Both the position numbers and the translations under genes were made by a program. From Pelagibacterium sp. 26DY04 (lineage in GTDB: Bacteria; Pseudomonadota; Alphaproteobacteria; Rhizobiales; Devosiaceae), in NCBI RefSeq assembly GCF_031202305.1, contig NZ_CP101731.1:3038001-3102000 (forward strand): 64,000 nt of DNA, written 5' to 3'. The notes beneath the pieces are model-generated. The model saw only the letters and a list, made by a program, of their open reading frames with translations. It was not told the DNA's origin and did not search any database. Every line of letters begins with the position of its first letter. The stretch's first letter is position 1. Positions 1 through 8,423 of the stretch are shown here, in pieces.

Positions 1-2
1 AT

Positions 3-518
3 GACAGCCTCGGCAACAGGGTGGTCGCCGAAACCAGCATCATTATCGAGTATCTGCAACAGCACTATCCCGGTCCGGTTCAACTGATACCGACCGAAGC
101 GGAACACCAGCTCGATGTTCGGCTGTGGGATCGCTTCTTCGATCTTTATGTCAGTGTGCCGATGCAAAAGATCGTCGGCGATCGTATTCGCCCCGAAGGC
201 GCCGCCGATCCACATGGCGTTGCGGAGGCGCATGCGACGCTTGAGACGGCCTATGACATGATCGAGAAGAAGATCGAGGGACGCAGCTGGATCACGGGCG
301 AGACCTTCACCATGGCGGATTGTTCGGCGCTGCCGGCGTTGTTCTTTAGCTTCATCGTGCATCCGCTGGGCGCCAAGAGACCGAGAACGCGAGAATACTT
401 CGAGCGCCTGCTGGGGCGGCCATCGGTGCGGCGTGTGCTCAAGGAGGCGCAGCCCTACTTTGAGTTCTTTCCCTATCGTGACGCGATGCCTTCCCGCTTT
501 TGGGAGCCTGTGGCATGA
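3..518 (+). CDS. Glutathione S-transferase family protein (5' truncated by window edge)
   Basis: This is the C-terminal part of a GST. The open frame runs off the left edge, so the first residues of the thioredoxin-like domain are missing. The visible part begins with DSLGNRVVAETSIIIEYL, matching the end of the N-terminal GST domain (the SxxIxxYL stretch that contacts glutathione). An all-helical C-terminal domain follows, with the usual 'ITGETFTMADCSALPALF' helix and the N-capping Asp of that helix. GSTs conjugate or isomerise electrophiles with glutathione in the cytoplasm; the substrate cannot be told. The stop overlaps the next start (ATGA), so it is the first visible gene of a GST-ArsR-SRPBCC operon. 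Confidence 0.85.
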   Translation, partial: DSLGNRVVAETSIIIEYLQQHYPGPVQLIPTEAEHQLDVRLWDRFFDLYVSVPMQKIVGDRIRPEGAADPHGVAEAHATLETAYDMIEKKIEGRSWITGETFTMADCSALPALFFSFIVHPLGAKRPRTREYFERLLGRPSVRRVLKEAQPYFEFFPYRDAMPSRFWEPVA

Positions 519-853
519 TCGAGACAGCAAGCATCGATCGCTATTTCCTGGCTATGGCTGACCCTTACCGGCGCGGCTTCATCGAGCAGCTCTCCAGGGG
601 CCCCGCGTCCGTGAAGCAGTTGGCAGCCCCAACTAACGTTCAATTGCCGGCGGTGCTAAAGCACCTTCGCGTGCTCGAAGACGGGGGCATTGTCGTTAGC
701 GAGAAAGTCGGGCGCGTGCGCACCTATCGCATGCGGCCAGATGCCTTTGATGTAACGACCAACTGGATAGAGCAGCGCCAGCGCGACATGAATGCTGCCT
801 TCGACAGATTGGCAGTTGCCATGGCCGAAGTTCCCGAGGAGAAGGATCACTGA
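515..853 (+). CDS. ArsR-family winged-helix transcriptional regulator
   Basis: A protein of 112 residues. The N-terminal two thirds is an ArsR/SmtB-type winged helix: a 'MADPYRRGFIEQL' first helix, a helix-turn-helix around 'VKQLAAPTNVQLPAVLKHL', then a wing ending 'VGRVRTYRMRP'. There is no metal-binding CxC motif. It belongs to the non-metal ArsR type often paired with an SRPBCC/AHSA1 protein. I chose the ATG at 515 over the upstream TTG at 500 because it forms an ATGA overlap with the GST stop. The stop in turn overlaps the next start (TGATG). It probably represses its own operon; the ligand is unknown. Confidence 0.85.
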   Translation: MIETASIDRYFLAMADPYRRGFIEQLSRGPASVKQLAAPTNVQLPAVLKHLRVLEDGGIVVSEKVGRVRTYRMRPDAFDVTTNWIEQRQRDMNAAFDRLAVAMAEVPEEKDH

Positions 854-1350
854 TGGGTATCAATGTCGATCACCGCAGTTTCGTCATTGAACGGGAACTG
901 CCGGGCAGCCCGGCTCATGCTTTTCGCTTCTGGTCCGACCATGAGCTCAAGCGACGCTGGAACAGTTGTCATCCGGATTGGTCGGTCATCGAAGATCGTT
1001 TCGACTTCCGCGTCGACGGGTGTGAAAGCATGATCTGGCGCATGCCGGACGGCACCGAACAAGTGATGCTGGCGCATTTTCTTGAAGTGCACCCCCGCCA
1101 ACGCATCGTTTATGCCTACACGATGCGGACCAATGGCCGCCCTGTTTCGTCCTCGCTCGTCACTGTCGAGTTCGAAGGCCGAGATGACAAAACCATCATG
1201 ACCTTCACCGAACAGGCGGTCTTTGGAAGCGCGAATGACGGAGACGTGCGAGAGGCCGGCACAGGCATCGGTTTTGCTCGTCTCCAAGAGGCGATGAGGG
1301 ATTTTGAGGAGGACACAAGCCCGTTAGCAAGCGATTGTGTGCTTCGCTGA
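853..1350 (+). CDS. SRPBCC (AHSA1-like) domain protein
   Basis: A protein of 165 residues with the START-like fold of the SRPBCC/AHSA1 family. It opens with 'FVIERELPGSPAHAFRFWSD', where helix 1 contains the typical WSD-xxxKRRW pattern, and continues with alternating strands ('VYAYTMRTNG', 'LVTVEFEG') and a long C-terminal helix. The fold makes a hydrophobic cavity that binds small molecules; the ligand is unknown. The ATG overlaps the ArsR stop by one base, so translation is probably coupled. ArsR/SRPBCC pairs are common in bacteria and are often linked to handling of lipophilic or aromatic compounds. A GST in the same operon fits a detoxification role (inferred). Confidence 0.8.
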   Translation: MGINVDHRSFVIERELPGSPAHAFRFWSDHELKRRWNSCHPDWSVIEDRFDFRVDGCESMIWRMPDGTEQVMLAHFLEVHPRQRIVYAYTMRTNGRPVSSSLVTVEFEGRDDKTIMTFTEQAVFGSANDGDVREAGTGIGFARLQEAMRDFEEDTSPLASDCVLR

Positions 1351-1403
1351 TACCCTGCGGCGCTCAACGGGAGGGTTGTCGGGTTTCAGGCAAGCTTTGT
1401 GCG

Positions 1404-1802
1404 CTATCGGGCTACTCGCCCCTGCACGACCCTCGCTGGGCGCTTGCCTGTAGCCATGACCTCTTCGATGTAGGTGCTGACCTCCATGCCGAACTGGAAA
1501 GCCAGTTCACGGCAGGCATCGCGGGTCTTCGGCACGGCCTCATAGGCATAGTCGAAATGCATCACCGCGATCTGCACATCCTTGAAGGCAGCGTGCGCGA
1601 CATTGGCATCGAGCCAGCCGTCGCGGTCCATGTCGCGGCTGGCGAACAGCATGTGTTTGGACCAATCACCAACCAGTTCCAGAACTGTCGATCGCAGAGC
1701 CGCGCAATCGCGCTGCCCCTGTTGATCATCAGCATGGGCAGGAACAGCCAGAGACAGAAATGCCGCCAGCAGCACCCATCGGGATTTGCTCGGCGGCATC
1801 AT
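1404..1802 (-). CDS. Hypothetical secreted protein
   Basis: A protein of 132 residues that I do not recognise. The chosen ATG follows a purine-rich stretch (AGAAGAGAACG) and begins a clear signal peptide: MMPPSKSRW, a hydrophobic core LLAAFLSLAV, and an AHA-D cleavage site. A longer reading to 1883 would place 27 unlikely residues ahead of the signal. The mature part has two Cys (in 'RDCAAL' and 'RDACREL') that could form a disulfide in the periplasm. Its segment 'DRDGWLD' resembles an EF-hand loop but is too short to call. It lies 22 bases after the DUF6641-like gene on the same strand, so the two are probably co-transcribed. Confidence 0.6.
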   Translation of the reverse strand: MMPPSKSRWVLLAAFLSLAVPAHADDQQGQRDCAALRSTVLELVGDWSKHMLFASRDMDRDGWLDANVAHAAFKDVQIAVMHFDYAYEAVPKTRDACRELAFQFGMEVSTYIEEVMATGKRPARVVQGRVAR

Positions 1803-1824
1803 CGTTCTCTTCTGAGAAGAACTG

Positions 1825-2271
1825 TCAGCTGGCCTTGCGCAGCATCTGGCCACGTTCAGCAGCAGCCTTGGCCAACTGCTCATCGAGCTCCCCGGCGCGG
1901 ACAGCTTCGGTCAGCGTGTCGAGGATCGCGGGAAGTGCCGATAGCTCGCCAACCGTAATGGCGTTCTTGCCCTTGGCGAACTCGATGGGCTTGCCCGCAT
2001 AGCGAAGCGCAAAGAAAGTCTGACCGCTGCCATCGGTAAACCAACCTGCCCGCAAACGCTTCGGCGTCTGCACCTGCACGCGTTCACCGGCCTCATCCTT
2101 GCGCCAGACCATGCGGGTGGGTGCGTAATGCTGGCCAGCGATCTTAGCTTCGGCCATGGCCTTCTGTTCGGTCAGTGCCGAAATCACCTTGTCACGTGCC
2201 CGCTCGACGGGATCAGCATTGGCGCGGATAGGCTGTGCCGTGGTCAGGGTGAGGTTCTTGAGGATGCTCAT
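1825..2271 (-). CDS. DUF6641-like protein of mobile elements
   Basis: A protein of 148 residues. The start MSILKNLTLTTAQPIR, the segment EQKAMAEAKIAGQHYAPTR, a central Trp-Phe strand (GWFTDGSGQTFFALRYAGKP) and the end 'TEAVRAGELDEQLAKAA' resemble the DUF6641 family as I remember it; I could not run a profile search. Members are small cytoplasmic proteins of unknown function, often on plasmids and integrative elements. That fits its place about 6 kb from a tRNA-linked integrase. No enzyme motif is visible. The ATG at 2271 is preceded by AGAACCGA, a usable purine stretch. Confidence 0.6.
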   Translation of the reverse strand: MSILKNLTLTTAQPIRANADPVERARDKVISALTEQKAMAEAKIAGQHYAPTRMVWRKDEAGERVQVQTPKRLRAGWFTDGSGQTFFALRYAGKPIEFAKGKNAITVGELSALPAILDTLTEAVRAGELDEQLAKAAAERGQMLRKAS

Positions 2272-2537
2272 TCGGTTCTCCGGGTTGGTCTAAACTGACT
2301 TCCCGGATAAAGCCTTGGGCCAAAAGAGCGACCAAAGAAACGGCCCTTTGCTCATTCTGTTACCAACGACAGGCATGAAGCCGTTTGCTTCCTGCCCTGC
2401 GCATTTTGTGGGCGACTAAGGTAAAAACCACCGCCCGACCGTGGATTTGGTTTCATGCTGATGTATGCAGCACTCCATCACTAATCCGATCAACGCTGTC
2501 AGGCGCGCGTGAATAATCGTTGCGTGTTGCACCGTCC

Positions 2538-5537
2538 TCAAAACCTCACTCCCAACTGCAAGTGGAAGGTGTGGTCTTGGCTATCCCCGTTGGTGCCGAA
2601 GGCGGTGCTGTAGTCGAACCCGAGCGTCCAACCATCGCCAATCTGCGCTTCGATCCCCAAACCTAGCGAGACGTGATCACGGGAAAAACCCTCGAAATCG
2701 AGTTCATAGGGCATCGTGCCGAGATCGACATAGCCCAGGCTGGCACGGCTCGATCCTTCGAAGTCATGGATATATTCGATCCGGCCACGCGGGGTAATTA
2801 TGCCCCAATCGGTTGGAATGTCATAGGCAAAGCGCAACCCTAACGTGCCTGAGAGCGTATCGATGGTCTGCTCGCCATAGGTGAGGTTCCACATGCCAGC
2901 ACCGGCTTCGGTAAAGGCATCAAGCGTAGAATGGGAACCCGACAGACGACCATAGGGGGAGATCAACAGGCCATCTCGGCGGTATCCATAACCCGCCGTG
3001 AGCGAGGCAAAGAGCTGATCACCGCTGCGACTGCCCGAAGCAATATCCCCCGATGCCGTGACGAAGCGCAGGCTGTGAAAGCTCATGGCGCTATATCCGG
3101 CCAATCCGTCGATGAAAACACCTTCGATGGGTCGATAGCTACCGTAGAGCGCCATCGAGTAGGCTTCCGCCCGGCTTTCGGTGCCATTGTTGCCGACATC
3201 GGTCACATCTCGCCCATAGCCGAGGCCAAAGCCGGCGGTCAGTTCCGGGGTAAAGCGGTAATCGACACCAGCGCTCGCCCCGACTAGGGTGTGGTCGAGA
3301 TTGATCGCGCCAGCGTCATTGGTGCCGAAATTGACATAGCCGCCGCTCCAGAAAGCGATATCACCAAACAGGTCTTCAACCGGTGCGGGTTGCGGATCGG
3401 AGCCGGCATTGGGTTGGCCAGCGGGTGCCGCTTGGCCGATAGCACCGAGCGCCGGGTCCTGTGGGTTATTCTCTTCGGGTGCATAAGCGTTGGCGTTGTT
3501 GACCAGCTGCTGGACCCTGACATTGACGCCAATCGAATTGCTGCGCCGCTCACCTTCATCGTGAAGCTGTTCGAGCCTCTGATTGAAGTTCGTGATCTGG
3601 GTATCGGCAAAGCGGCGGGCCTGCTCTCCCTGTGCCCGGATCAGGCCGCTCACCTCAGGATCGAGCGAGGGGTCGGGGCGCGCCACCACGGTGATGGTCA
3701 CAATAGCCGGCTCCGAAGTGCCGTCGGCGTTGGAGAGCGTGTAGCTAAGACTTACCGTCCCCGCGAAAGAGCCTGCGGCTGCAAAATGCAGCATATGGGA
3801 TTCACCTTCACTCTCAATGCTGGCCTCTCCGGCTTCGATTGCCGGGTGAGACACGATGGCCGAACCGGTGAACGGTCCTTCCGTCGCGCCTTGCGTCAGA
3901 TCGATCGATCCGCTGGTGCCGGCCATCACTTCCAGTGTGAGGGCCGGCGCAAACGGGACATTCAGTGGCTCTACCGTGTGTGTGATCGATGTTGCGGTGC
4001 TGTCGGCGTTGCCATTAGTATCACCCTCATATCGCGCCGCGACGGTATGGCTTCCCACGGCAAGGTCGGAAACCTCCAGGGAGGCTTCATTACCGGAAAG
4101 TGCCGCCGAATGGCCGACATCTCCAATGGTGAACATGACAGCGCCATTAGGATTGCTGGCACCCGATAGCACAGCGGTAAATGTTACGGCATCATCGGGA
4201 CGGGACTTTTCAGCCGATTGCGTCAACCTCAGGGTCGTTGGAATCTCGCTGCGCGTCACCGTTATCGCGTAGGTCTGCGTGGTGCCGTCCTCTGCCGTGA
4301 TGATCACGGGGATCGCCGTGTCACCCACGACTAGCGTGATCGGCTGGCTGGCGCTGTCCGAGGCAACCGGCTGCCCGGCAACCGTGATTGTCGCGCCGGC
4401 ATCGGCTACCGTCGGTGTCAGCGTGATGCTGTCGGTGGCATGGTCAACCGCCACGGCATAGCGGAGCGCCGCCGGATCGAATACCGGATTTAGCGTGCCG
4501 TCACTCGGCACGAGGTCGGACAGATCGGCGTTGGTGGAGCCGCCACGCACCCAGGGTGCACCTGATGTGTATGCGCCACCCAGATCATTGCCAGCCAGGT
4601 CGGTGATCGAGCCACCGGCCTGCATATCGAGCCGTAATGAGCCGACACCGGATATATCGGTGACGTTGACATGGTAGGTCACGCCATCGGTGGTACCAAT
4701 CCCAGCGATCGTCCCCGTTGCCGAGCCCGTTGTAGTCAACGTGAAGTCCGACGCATCAACTCCGTTCACCTGCTCGGAGAATTTTACCTCGAAATCGACC
4801 GCGGTGGCATCCGGCACGGGGCTCCCAACGACCGCGCTGGAATTCACCATCGGAGCGGTGCCGTCATAAGTGGTCGAGACCGGTGTGGCTGCTGTATTGC
4901 CATTGCCAGCCAAACTTTGAGCCACGCCCGCAGCGACGTTGATCGTTACCAGCCCCTCGCTGATAGGCGTGATAACTGCCGTGTAGATGTCACCGGAACC
5001 CAACAGGCCAGAGGCGAGACCATTGACGACATCGATGTCGCCAAGCTCGACACCGGTCACGTCCTGGCTGAAGGTGAAGGTCGCCACAAAGGGACTGTTC
5101 ACAATAGCCGGAACGCCTTCGATGGCAATTGTTGGGGCGGCGGTAGAAAGGAAAGTGAATTCGACGTGACAGTTAGTGCTCAGTGGGTCTGGCAACTGCC
5201 AGAAGTTTCCGCTAGCACTAAACGAGCCCCCACAGGTGTCGCTGGCGCTGAGAGCGTATCCGGTATCTGGGAAGAGTTGAAAATGAACAGTGTCGTTTGT
5301 CACCGTTGCCGGGCTTGTTATTGTGTTCCCCGTATTGAGTTCGAATGCTTCCACATCTCCACCACCAGAGACTGTCCACGTCACCGTAACCGTCTGCGCT
5401 TGAGCTGGTGCGACAAAGCCCATGCTGGTCACAAGCGCGACGACTGCGGCCAGCAGCCACTTTCCTGCAATTGCCTGAAATGCTTGTCCCGACTTTCGTG
5501 CCGTCGCCAACCAGCTTTCGAAAGTTGCCCCGTGCAT
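2538..5537 (-). CDS. Autotransporter with Ig-like passenger domains
   Basis: A protein of 999 residues. Residues 1-48 form a long signal sequence (basic start, core LLAAVVALVTSMGFVA, AQA-Q cleavage). The passenger has Bap/Ig-like domains with 'FTFSQDVTGVELGDIDV' and 'VKFSEQVNGVDASDF' motifs, a cadherin-like beta-sandwich ('LSDLVPSDGTLNPVFDP'), another Ig-like repeat ('SRPDDAVTFTAVLSG') and a short helical linker. The last ~265 residues are an autotransporter beta-barrel with alternating strands and a terminal Phe (LQLGVRF). By family analogy it inserts in the outer membrane and displays the Ig stalk, probably for adhesion. A purine-rich AAGGGGGCGG precedes the ATG. It is divergent from the AraC regulator, with 235 bases between them. 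Confidence 0.85.
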   Translation of the reverse strand: MHGATFESWLATARKSGQAFQAIAGKWLLAAVVALVTSMGFVAPAQAQTVTVTWTVSGGGDVEAFELNTGNTITSPATVTNDTVHFQLFPDTGYALSASDTCGGSFSASGNFWQLPDPLSTNCHVEFTFLSTAAPTIAIEGVPAIVNSPFVATFTFSQDVTGVELGDIDVVNGLASGLLGSGDIYTAVITPISEGLVTINVAAGVAQSLAGNGNTAATPVSTTYDGTAPMVNSSAVVGSPVPDATAVDFEVKFSEQVNGVDASDFTLTTTGSATGTIAGIGTTDGVTYHVNVTDISGVGSLRLDMQAGGSITDLAGNDLGGAYTSGAPWVRGGSTNADLSDLVPSDGTLNPVFDPAALRYAVAVDHATDSITLTPTVADAGATITVAGQPVASDSASQPITLVVGDTAIPVIITAEDGTTQTYAITVTRSEIPTTLRLTQSAEKSRPDDAVTFTAVLSGASNPNGAVMFTIGDVGHSAALSGNEASLEVSDLAVGSHTVAARYEGDTNGNADSTATSITHTVEPLNVPFAPALTLEVMAGTSGSIDLTQGATEGPFTGSAIVSHPAIEAGEASIESEGESHMLHFAAAGSFAGTVSLSYTLSNADGTSEPAIVTITVVARPDPSLDPEVSGLIRAQGEQARRFADTQITNFNQRLEQLHDEGERRSNSIGVNVRVQQLVNNANAYAPEENNPQDPALGAIGQAAPAGQPNAGSDPQPAPVEDLFGDIAFWSGGYVNFGTNDAGAINLDHTLVGASAGVDYRFTPELTAGFGLGYGRDVTDVGNNGTESRAEAYSMALYGSYRPIEGVFIDGLAGYSAMSFHSLRFVTASGDIASGSRSGDQLFASLTAGYGYRRDGLLISPYGRLSGSHSTLDAFTEAGAGMWNLTYGEQTIDTLSGTLGLRFAYDIPTDWGIITPRGRIEYIHDFEGSSRASLGYVDLGTMPYELDFEGFSRDHVSLGLGIEAQIGDGWTLGFDYSTAFGTNGDSQDHTFHLQLGVRF

Positions 5538-5772
5538 TCCGCCCCCTTGTAATTCCTTGCAAGCAAGTACAGGCTGTCAGCTCCCCGTGCGGCCCGCCTT
5601 GCAATTACATGATATGATTGATCCGATAACACATTTCGACTTTGCAGGGGCTTCCAATGCTTTGCAGAACGTTCCAAGATTCGTTTTTTCGCGTATGGTT
5701 GCCGCGCTTTGAGCGATCTCAGGCATCGTTCAGCCGCGACTAGAGTGACAGTTATCAACATCAGGACAGGCG

Positions 5773-6747
5773 ATGCCCATCGACATCAACCACGTCCATC
5801 TCGACACGAAAGCCATTGTCGAGCCCGACCGCTTCGAGGTCTGGCGCAGCTATTACACCCGCACCGCTCTCGATATCCCCGATCCCTCGCGCGCATCCCT
5901 GTATCGGGCCGAGGGCGATTTCATCGCCGGCAGTCAGGGCACTCTGTTCACCGCCGGCTGGTGCGAACCGACCCACACCCACATGTCGGGCGAAATCAGC
6001 GATTTCATCCTGCTTGCCTCGATCCTCGATGGCGAAAGCTTTTATTCCCATGCCGACAATGACGACGTCAGCCTTACGCCGTCCAGCGGCCTCATCATGC
6101 TCTCACCGCAGGACAAGGTACGCATCTCCAACCGCTATCACCGCTACGCCTTGATTACCGTGCCCAAGGCCCTGGTTCGGGCACGATTGGGGTTCGATGT
6201 CGATGGTCACAGGCGTAGCGCTTTCTCCTTTCCCGCTGCACCGGTTTCCCGGATGCTTGATGGCATGTTGCGCCTCACTGCTCAACGGGCGCGCACCTTC
6301 GATGCGGCGGCTGCTCAGACTGCTCTAACCAGCCTCATCGATTTCGCACTCGCGACGATACAGGAGCAACGCCGGGTTCAGGACGAATTGTTGCCTCATA
6401 CCGAGAGCGCCTGGTATGCGGCAATCTGCAAAGTCATCGGCGATCATCTCCACGACCCCATGCTCGACGCAAGGACCATTGCGCGCGTTCTGGAGATTTC
6501 GCGAACCAGCCTCTATCGCATTCTGATCCAGCGGGATGAAACAGTCGGACGCCTTATACGCAGACTGCGGCTGGAAAAGGCGCAACAACTGCTTACCGTA
6601 CCAAGGAGCCATATCACCGAAGTGGCGGCCCGCTGCGGCTATGCCTCCCCCGCCGCCTTCTCACGCGCCTTCCGTAACGCTACCGGCATGACGCCGACCG
6701 ATTGGCGGCACGCATATGGAGGCGGTGTTCAGATCAGACGCAGCTAA
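5773..6747 (+). CDS. AraC-family transcriptional regulator
   Basis: A protein of 324 residues. The N-terminal ~210 residues are a cupin-like sensor domain of the AraC-binding-2 type ('FEVWRSYYTRTALDI', 'THTHMSGEISDFIL'). The C-terminal ~100 residues hold the two helix-turn-helix motifs of AraC/XylS: 'ARTIARVLEISRTSLYRIL' and the signature 'ITEVAARCGYASPAAFSRAF' followed by 'ATGMTPTDWRH'. The ligand is unknown. It is divergent from the autotransporter gene, so the shared 235-base intergenic region is the likeliest place for it to act (inferred). It ends 88 bases before the convergent integrase gene. Confidence 0.9.
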   Translation: MPIDINHVHLDTKAIVEPDRFEVWRSYYTRTALDIPDPSRASLYRAEGDFIAGSQGTLFTAGWCEPTHTHMSGEISDFILLASILDGESFYSHADNDDVSLTPSSGLIMLSPQDKVRISNRYHRYALITVPKALVRARLGFDVDGHRRSAFSFPAAPVSRMLDGMLRLTAQRARTFDAAAAQTALTSLIDFALATIQEQRRVQDELLPHTESAWYAAICKVIGDHLHDPMLDARTIARVLEISRTSLYRILIQRDETVGRLIRRLRLEKAQQLLTVPRSHITEVAARCGYASPAAFSRAFRNATGMTPTDWRHAYGGGVQIRRS

Positions 6748-6835
6748 ATCGTCATAGCCCTTACGGTATTCGGGGCGATTGAGTGGATCAAAGGCGGGCG
6801 AAACCTTTAGCGGCCAAACTTCTGACCACCAACGA

Positions 6836-8095
6836 TCACGCATCCTTCCATTCGGGCCGCAAATGATCTTTCATGCGCTCGTTCGTGACCTGCCCATAGA
6901 ACTTGTGGATCATATCCGGGCTGGTGCCGGTGTTCCGGGCAAGCGGGAATACATCCACGCCATGCGCAAGCTGCTGGCTGATGTAATAGTGCCGGAACGA
7001 ATATGAGGTGCGGCGAACACCGCGATAATCCACCAGCAGATCACACGCCTTGAGCAGTTCGGCCAGAGCCTTCTTGGTCGAACTAAGCCGCTTCCCCTCG
7101 CGTGTCGCAAAGACCGGATCGCTGTCCTTGGGCGGCTTCTCCATGTGCTTAACCCAGAAATCCCATAACCTGTCGAACCACGGCAATGCAGCTTCCTGTG
7201 GCACAAAGGTTCGGCTCTTGGCTTTGCCATGCACCCGCAAGCGGATATCGCGCTTGCCAATGGGCAGCTTGCGTCCCTCACGATAGCCCAGAACATCTCC
7301 CCAATTGAGGTTCTTCATCTCGGTTGGCCGCATACCGGAATAGGCCGCGATCATGATCTGCGAGTGCAGGATCGTCCGGTCCCAACGCAGATGCTCATGG
7401 ATATCGGGATCAGAAAGTCGTTTCAGGCTCACCTCGATCAACTTCTTGAAGTCCTGCGGCTCAAAGCTGGGCCGATGGTTGGGCTGGCCGGGTTTGGCGA
7501 TGGCAATGTCGGGCACCTGCCCGTTGTTCATATAACCCCACTTAACCGCCTGTCGGAAAAGCTGGCGCAGGGTCACGGTCTCCGATTTCTGTCTGCTGAG
7601 CGTCGGCATGCGCTTTTCAGGCAATGGCCGTTTGATGGTCTTGCCGTTGCGCTCATAGATGATGTGGGTGATCTCGGCTCCCGGCCCGGTCAGCCAATAC
7701 TCCTTGCGCCATTCGAGATATTTCTCAACGTCGGCCTCGGTGATCGCGCTGATGTCCTTGGTGCCGAAATACGGGATGAAATAACGCTGCACCACCGGAG
7801 GAATGTCGCGCGCATGATAAGCGGGTCGCTCACCCCGTTCGGCTTCGCGCTCGACTAGTGCAATGAACTCTTCGGCCACCTTGGCAAAGGAACTGGGCTT
7901 GGCCTTCAGTCCGTTCTTTGCCCGGTATTGCGCCTCATACCAAATCTCGTGGGCTTTATGACGCGCTTCCTGCTCGTCAGCCGTTTCCAACGAACGCCTG
8001 ATCTGGCCTTCCCCCTTGATCGAGAATCGCACCCACCATTTGGTGGTGCCTTCGCGACGATAGACCGAATATGGCTGTGAGAAATTTGAGTTCAT
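6836..8095 (-). CDS. Tyrosine-type site-specific integrase
   Basis: A protein of 419 residues. The N-terminal ~180 residues contain an arm- and core-binding region (SAM-like fold around 'EEFIALVEREAERGER'). The C-terminal catalytic domain shows the box I Arg in 'AAYSGMRPTEMKNL', the box II Arg-His in 'YSFRHYYISQQL' and the nucleophile Tyr in 'IHKFYGQV'. The first box II His is replaced by Tyr and the usual LGHS His by Asn. It should catalyse integration and excision of the element. Its start lies 192 bases from the 3' end of the tRNA-Met gene, the classic layout of an element inserted at a tRNA 3' end. No excisionase gene is visible next to it. Confidence 0.92.
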   Translation of the reverse strand: MNSNFSQPYSVYRREGTTKWWVRFSIKGEGQIRRSLETADEQEARHKAHEIWYEAQYRAKNGLKAKPSSFAKVAEEFIALVEREAERGERPAYHARDIPPVVQRYFIPYFGTKDISAITEADVEKYLEWRKEYWLTGPGAEITHIIYERNGKTIKRPLPEKRMPTLSRQKSETVTLRQLFRQAVKWGYMNNGQVPDIAIAKPGQPNHRPSFEPQDFKKLIEVSLKRLSDPDIHEHLRWDRTILHSQIMIAAYSGMRPTEMKNLNWGDVLGYREGRKLPIGKRDIRLRVHGKAKSRTFVPQEAALPWFDRLWDFWVKHMEKPPKDSDPVFATREGKRLSSTKKALAELLKACDLLVDYRGVRRTSYSFRHYYISQQLAHGVDVFPLARNTGTSPDMIHKFYGQVTNERMKDHLRPEWKDA

Positions 8096-8132
8096 GAACC
8101 CCGCACCCCTTGCATCATGGAGGTAGCCGAGC

Positions 8133-8223
8133 CGTGCTAAGAATGTGCTACCTCACGGTCTAGCACATCCAGAAAACTCAATGATTTCAATGAGAGGAAT
8201 TGGCCTGAGCTAGACCTGTGCTA
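8133..8223. repeat. Cluster of TGTGCTA motifs between integrase and tRNA (possible att arm sites)
   Basis: TGTGCTA occurs at 8144-8150 and 8217-8223 in direct orientation and at 8161-8167 inverted; a one-base variant, CGTGCTA, is at 8133-8139. The pair 8143-8150 and 8161-8168 is a perfect inverted repeat (ATGTGCTA / TAGCACAT) with a 10-base gap. GGTCTAGC at 8157-8164 recurs inverted at 8209-8216. Clusters like this between an integrase gene and its tRNA target usually bind the integrase arm domain or an excisionase, or overlap the integrase promoter. The role is inferred. Confidence 0.5.
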
Positions 8224-8286
8224 GCTTAGTTTCAGGCTTTAGTAAGAGCAAGCTGATTGCTAAACTACTGATTTTGTTTAGTTTTT

Positions 8287-8363
8287 TGGTAGCGGAGGAG
8301 GGACTTGAACCCCCGACACGCGGATTATGATTCCGCTGCTCTAACCTGCTGAGCTACTCCGCC
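8287..8363 (-). tRNA. tRNA-Met (CAT anticodon), probably elongator
   Basis: Reading the minus strand gives a full cloverleaf: acceptor GGCGGAG/CTCCGCT, D stem GCTC/GAGC, anticodon stem GCGGA/TCCGC closing the loop ATCATAA with anticodon CAT, T stem GGGGG/CCCTC around TTCAAGT, discriminator A and an encoded CCA (8287-8289). The first pair is G-U and not the mismatch of initiator tRNAs, and there is no run of three G-C pairs at the foot of the anticodon stem. It is therefore an elongator-type Met tRNA or, less likely, the lysidine-modified Ile tRNA. Its 3' end is the probable insertion site of the neighbouring element. Confidence 0.93.
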
Positions 8364-8423
8364 CCAATGGGTCGGCCATGTATGGCCGTCCGTCCACGGC
8401 AAGGGTGAACGGCACGGCGCTTA

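Noticed and set aside
2931..5552. Several frames of 118-293 codons antisense to the autotransporter
   Set aside because: No family motifs, no ribosome sites; the beta-barrel and Ig domains on the minus strand explain the region.
1..8286. A second copy of the tRNA-Met 3' end as the far attachment site
   Set aside because: I saw no stretch matching the tRNA end sequence in this part; the junction must be outside the window.
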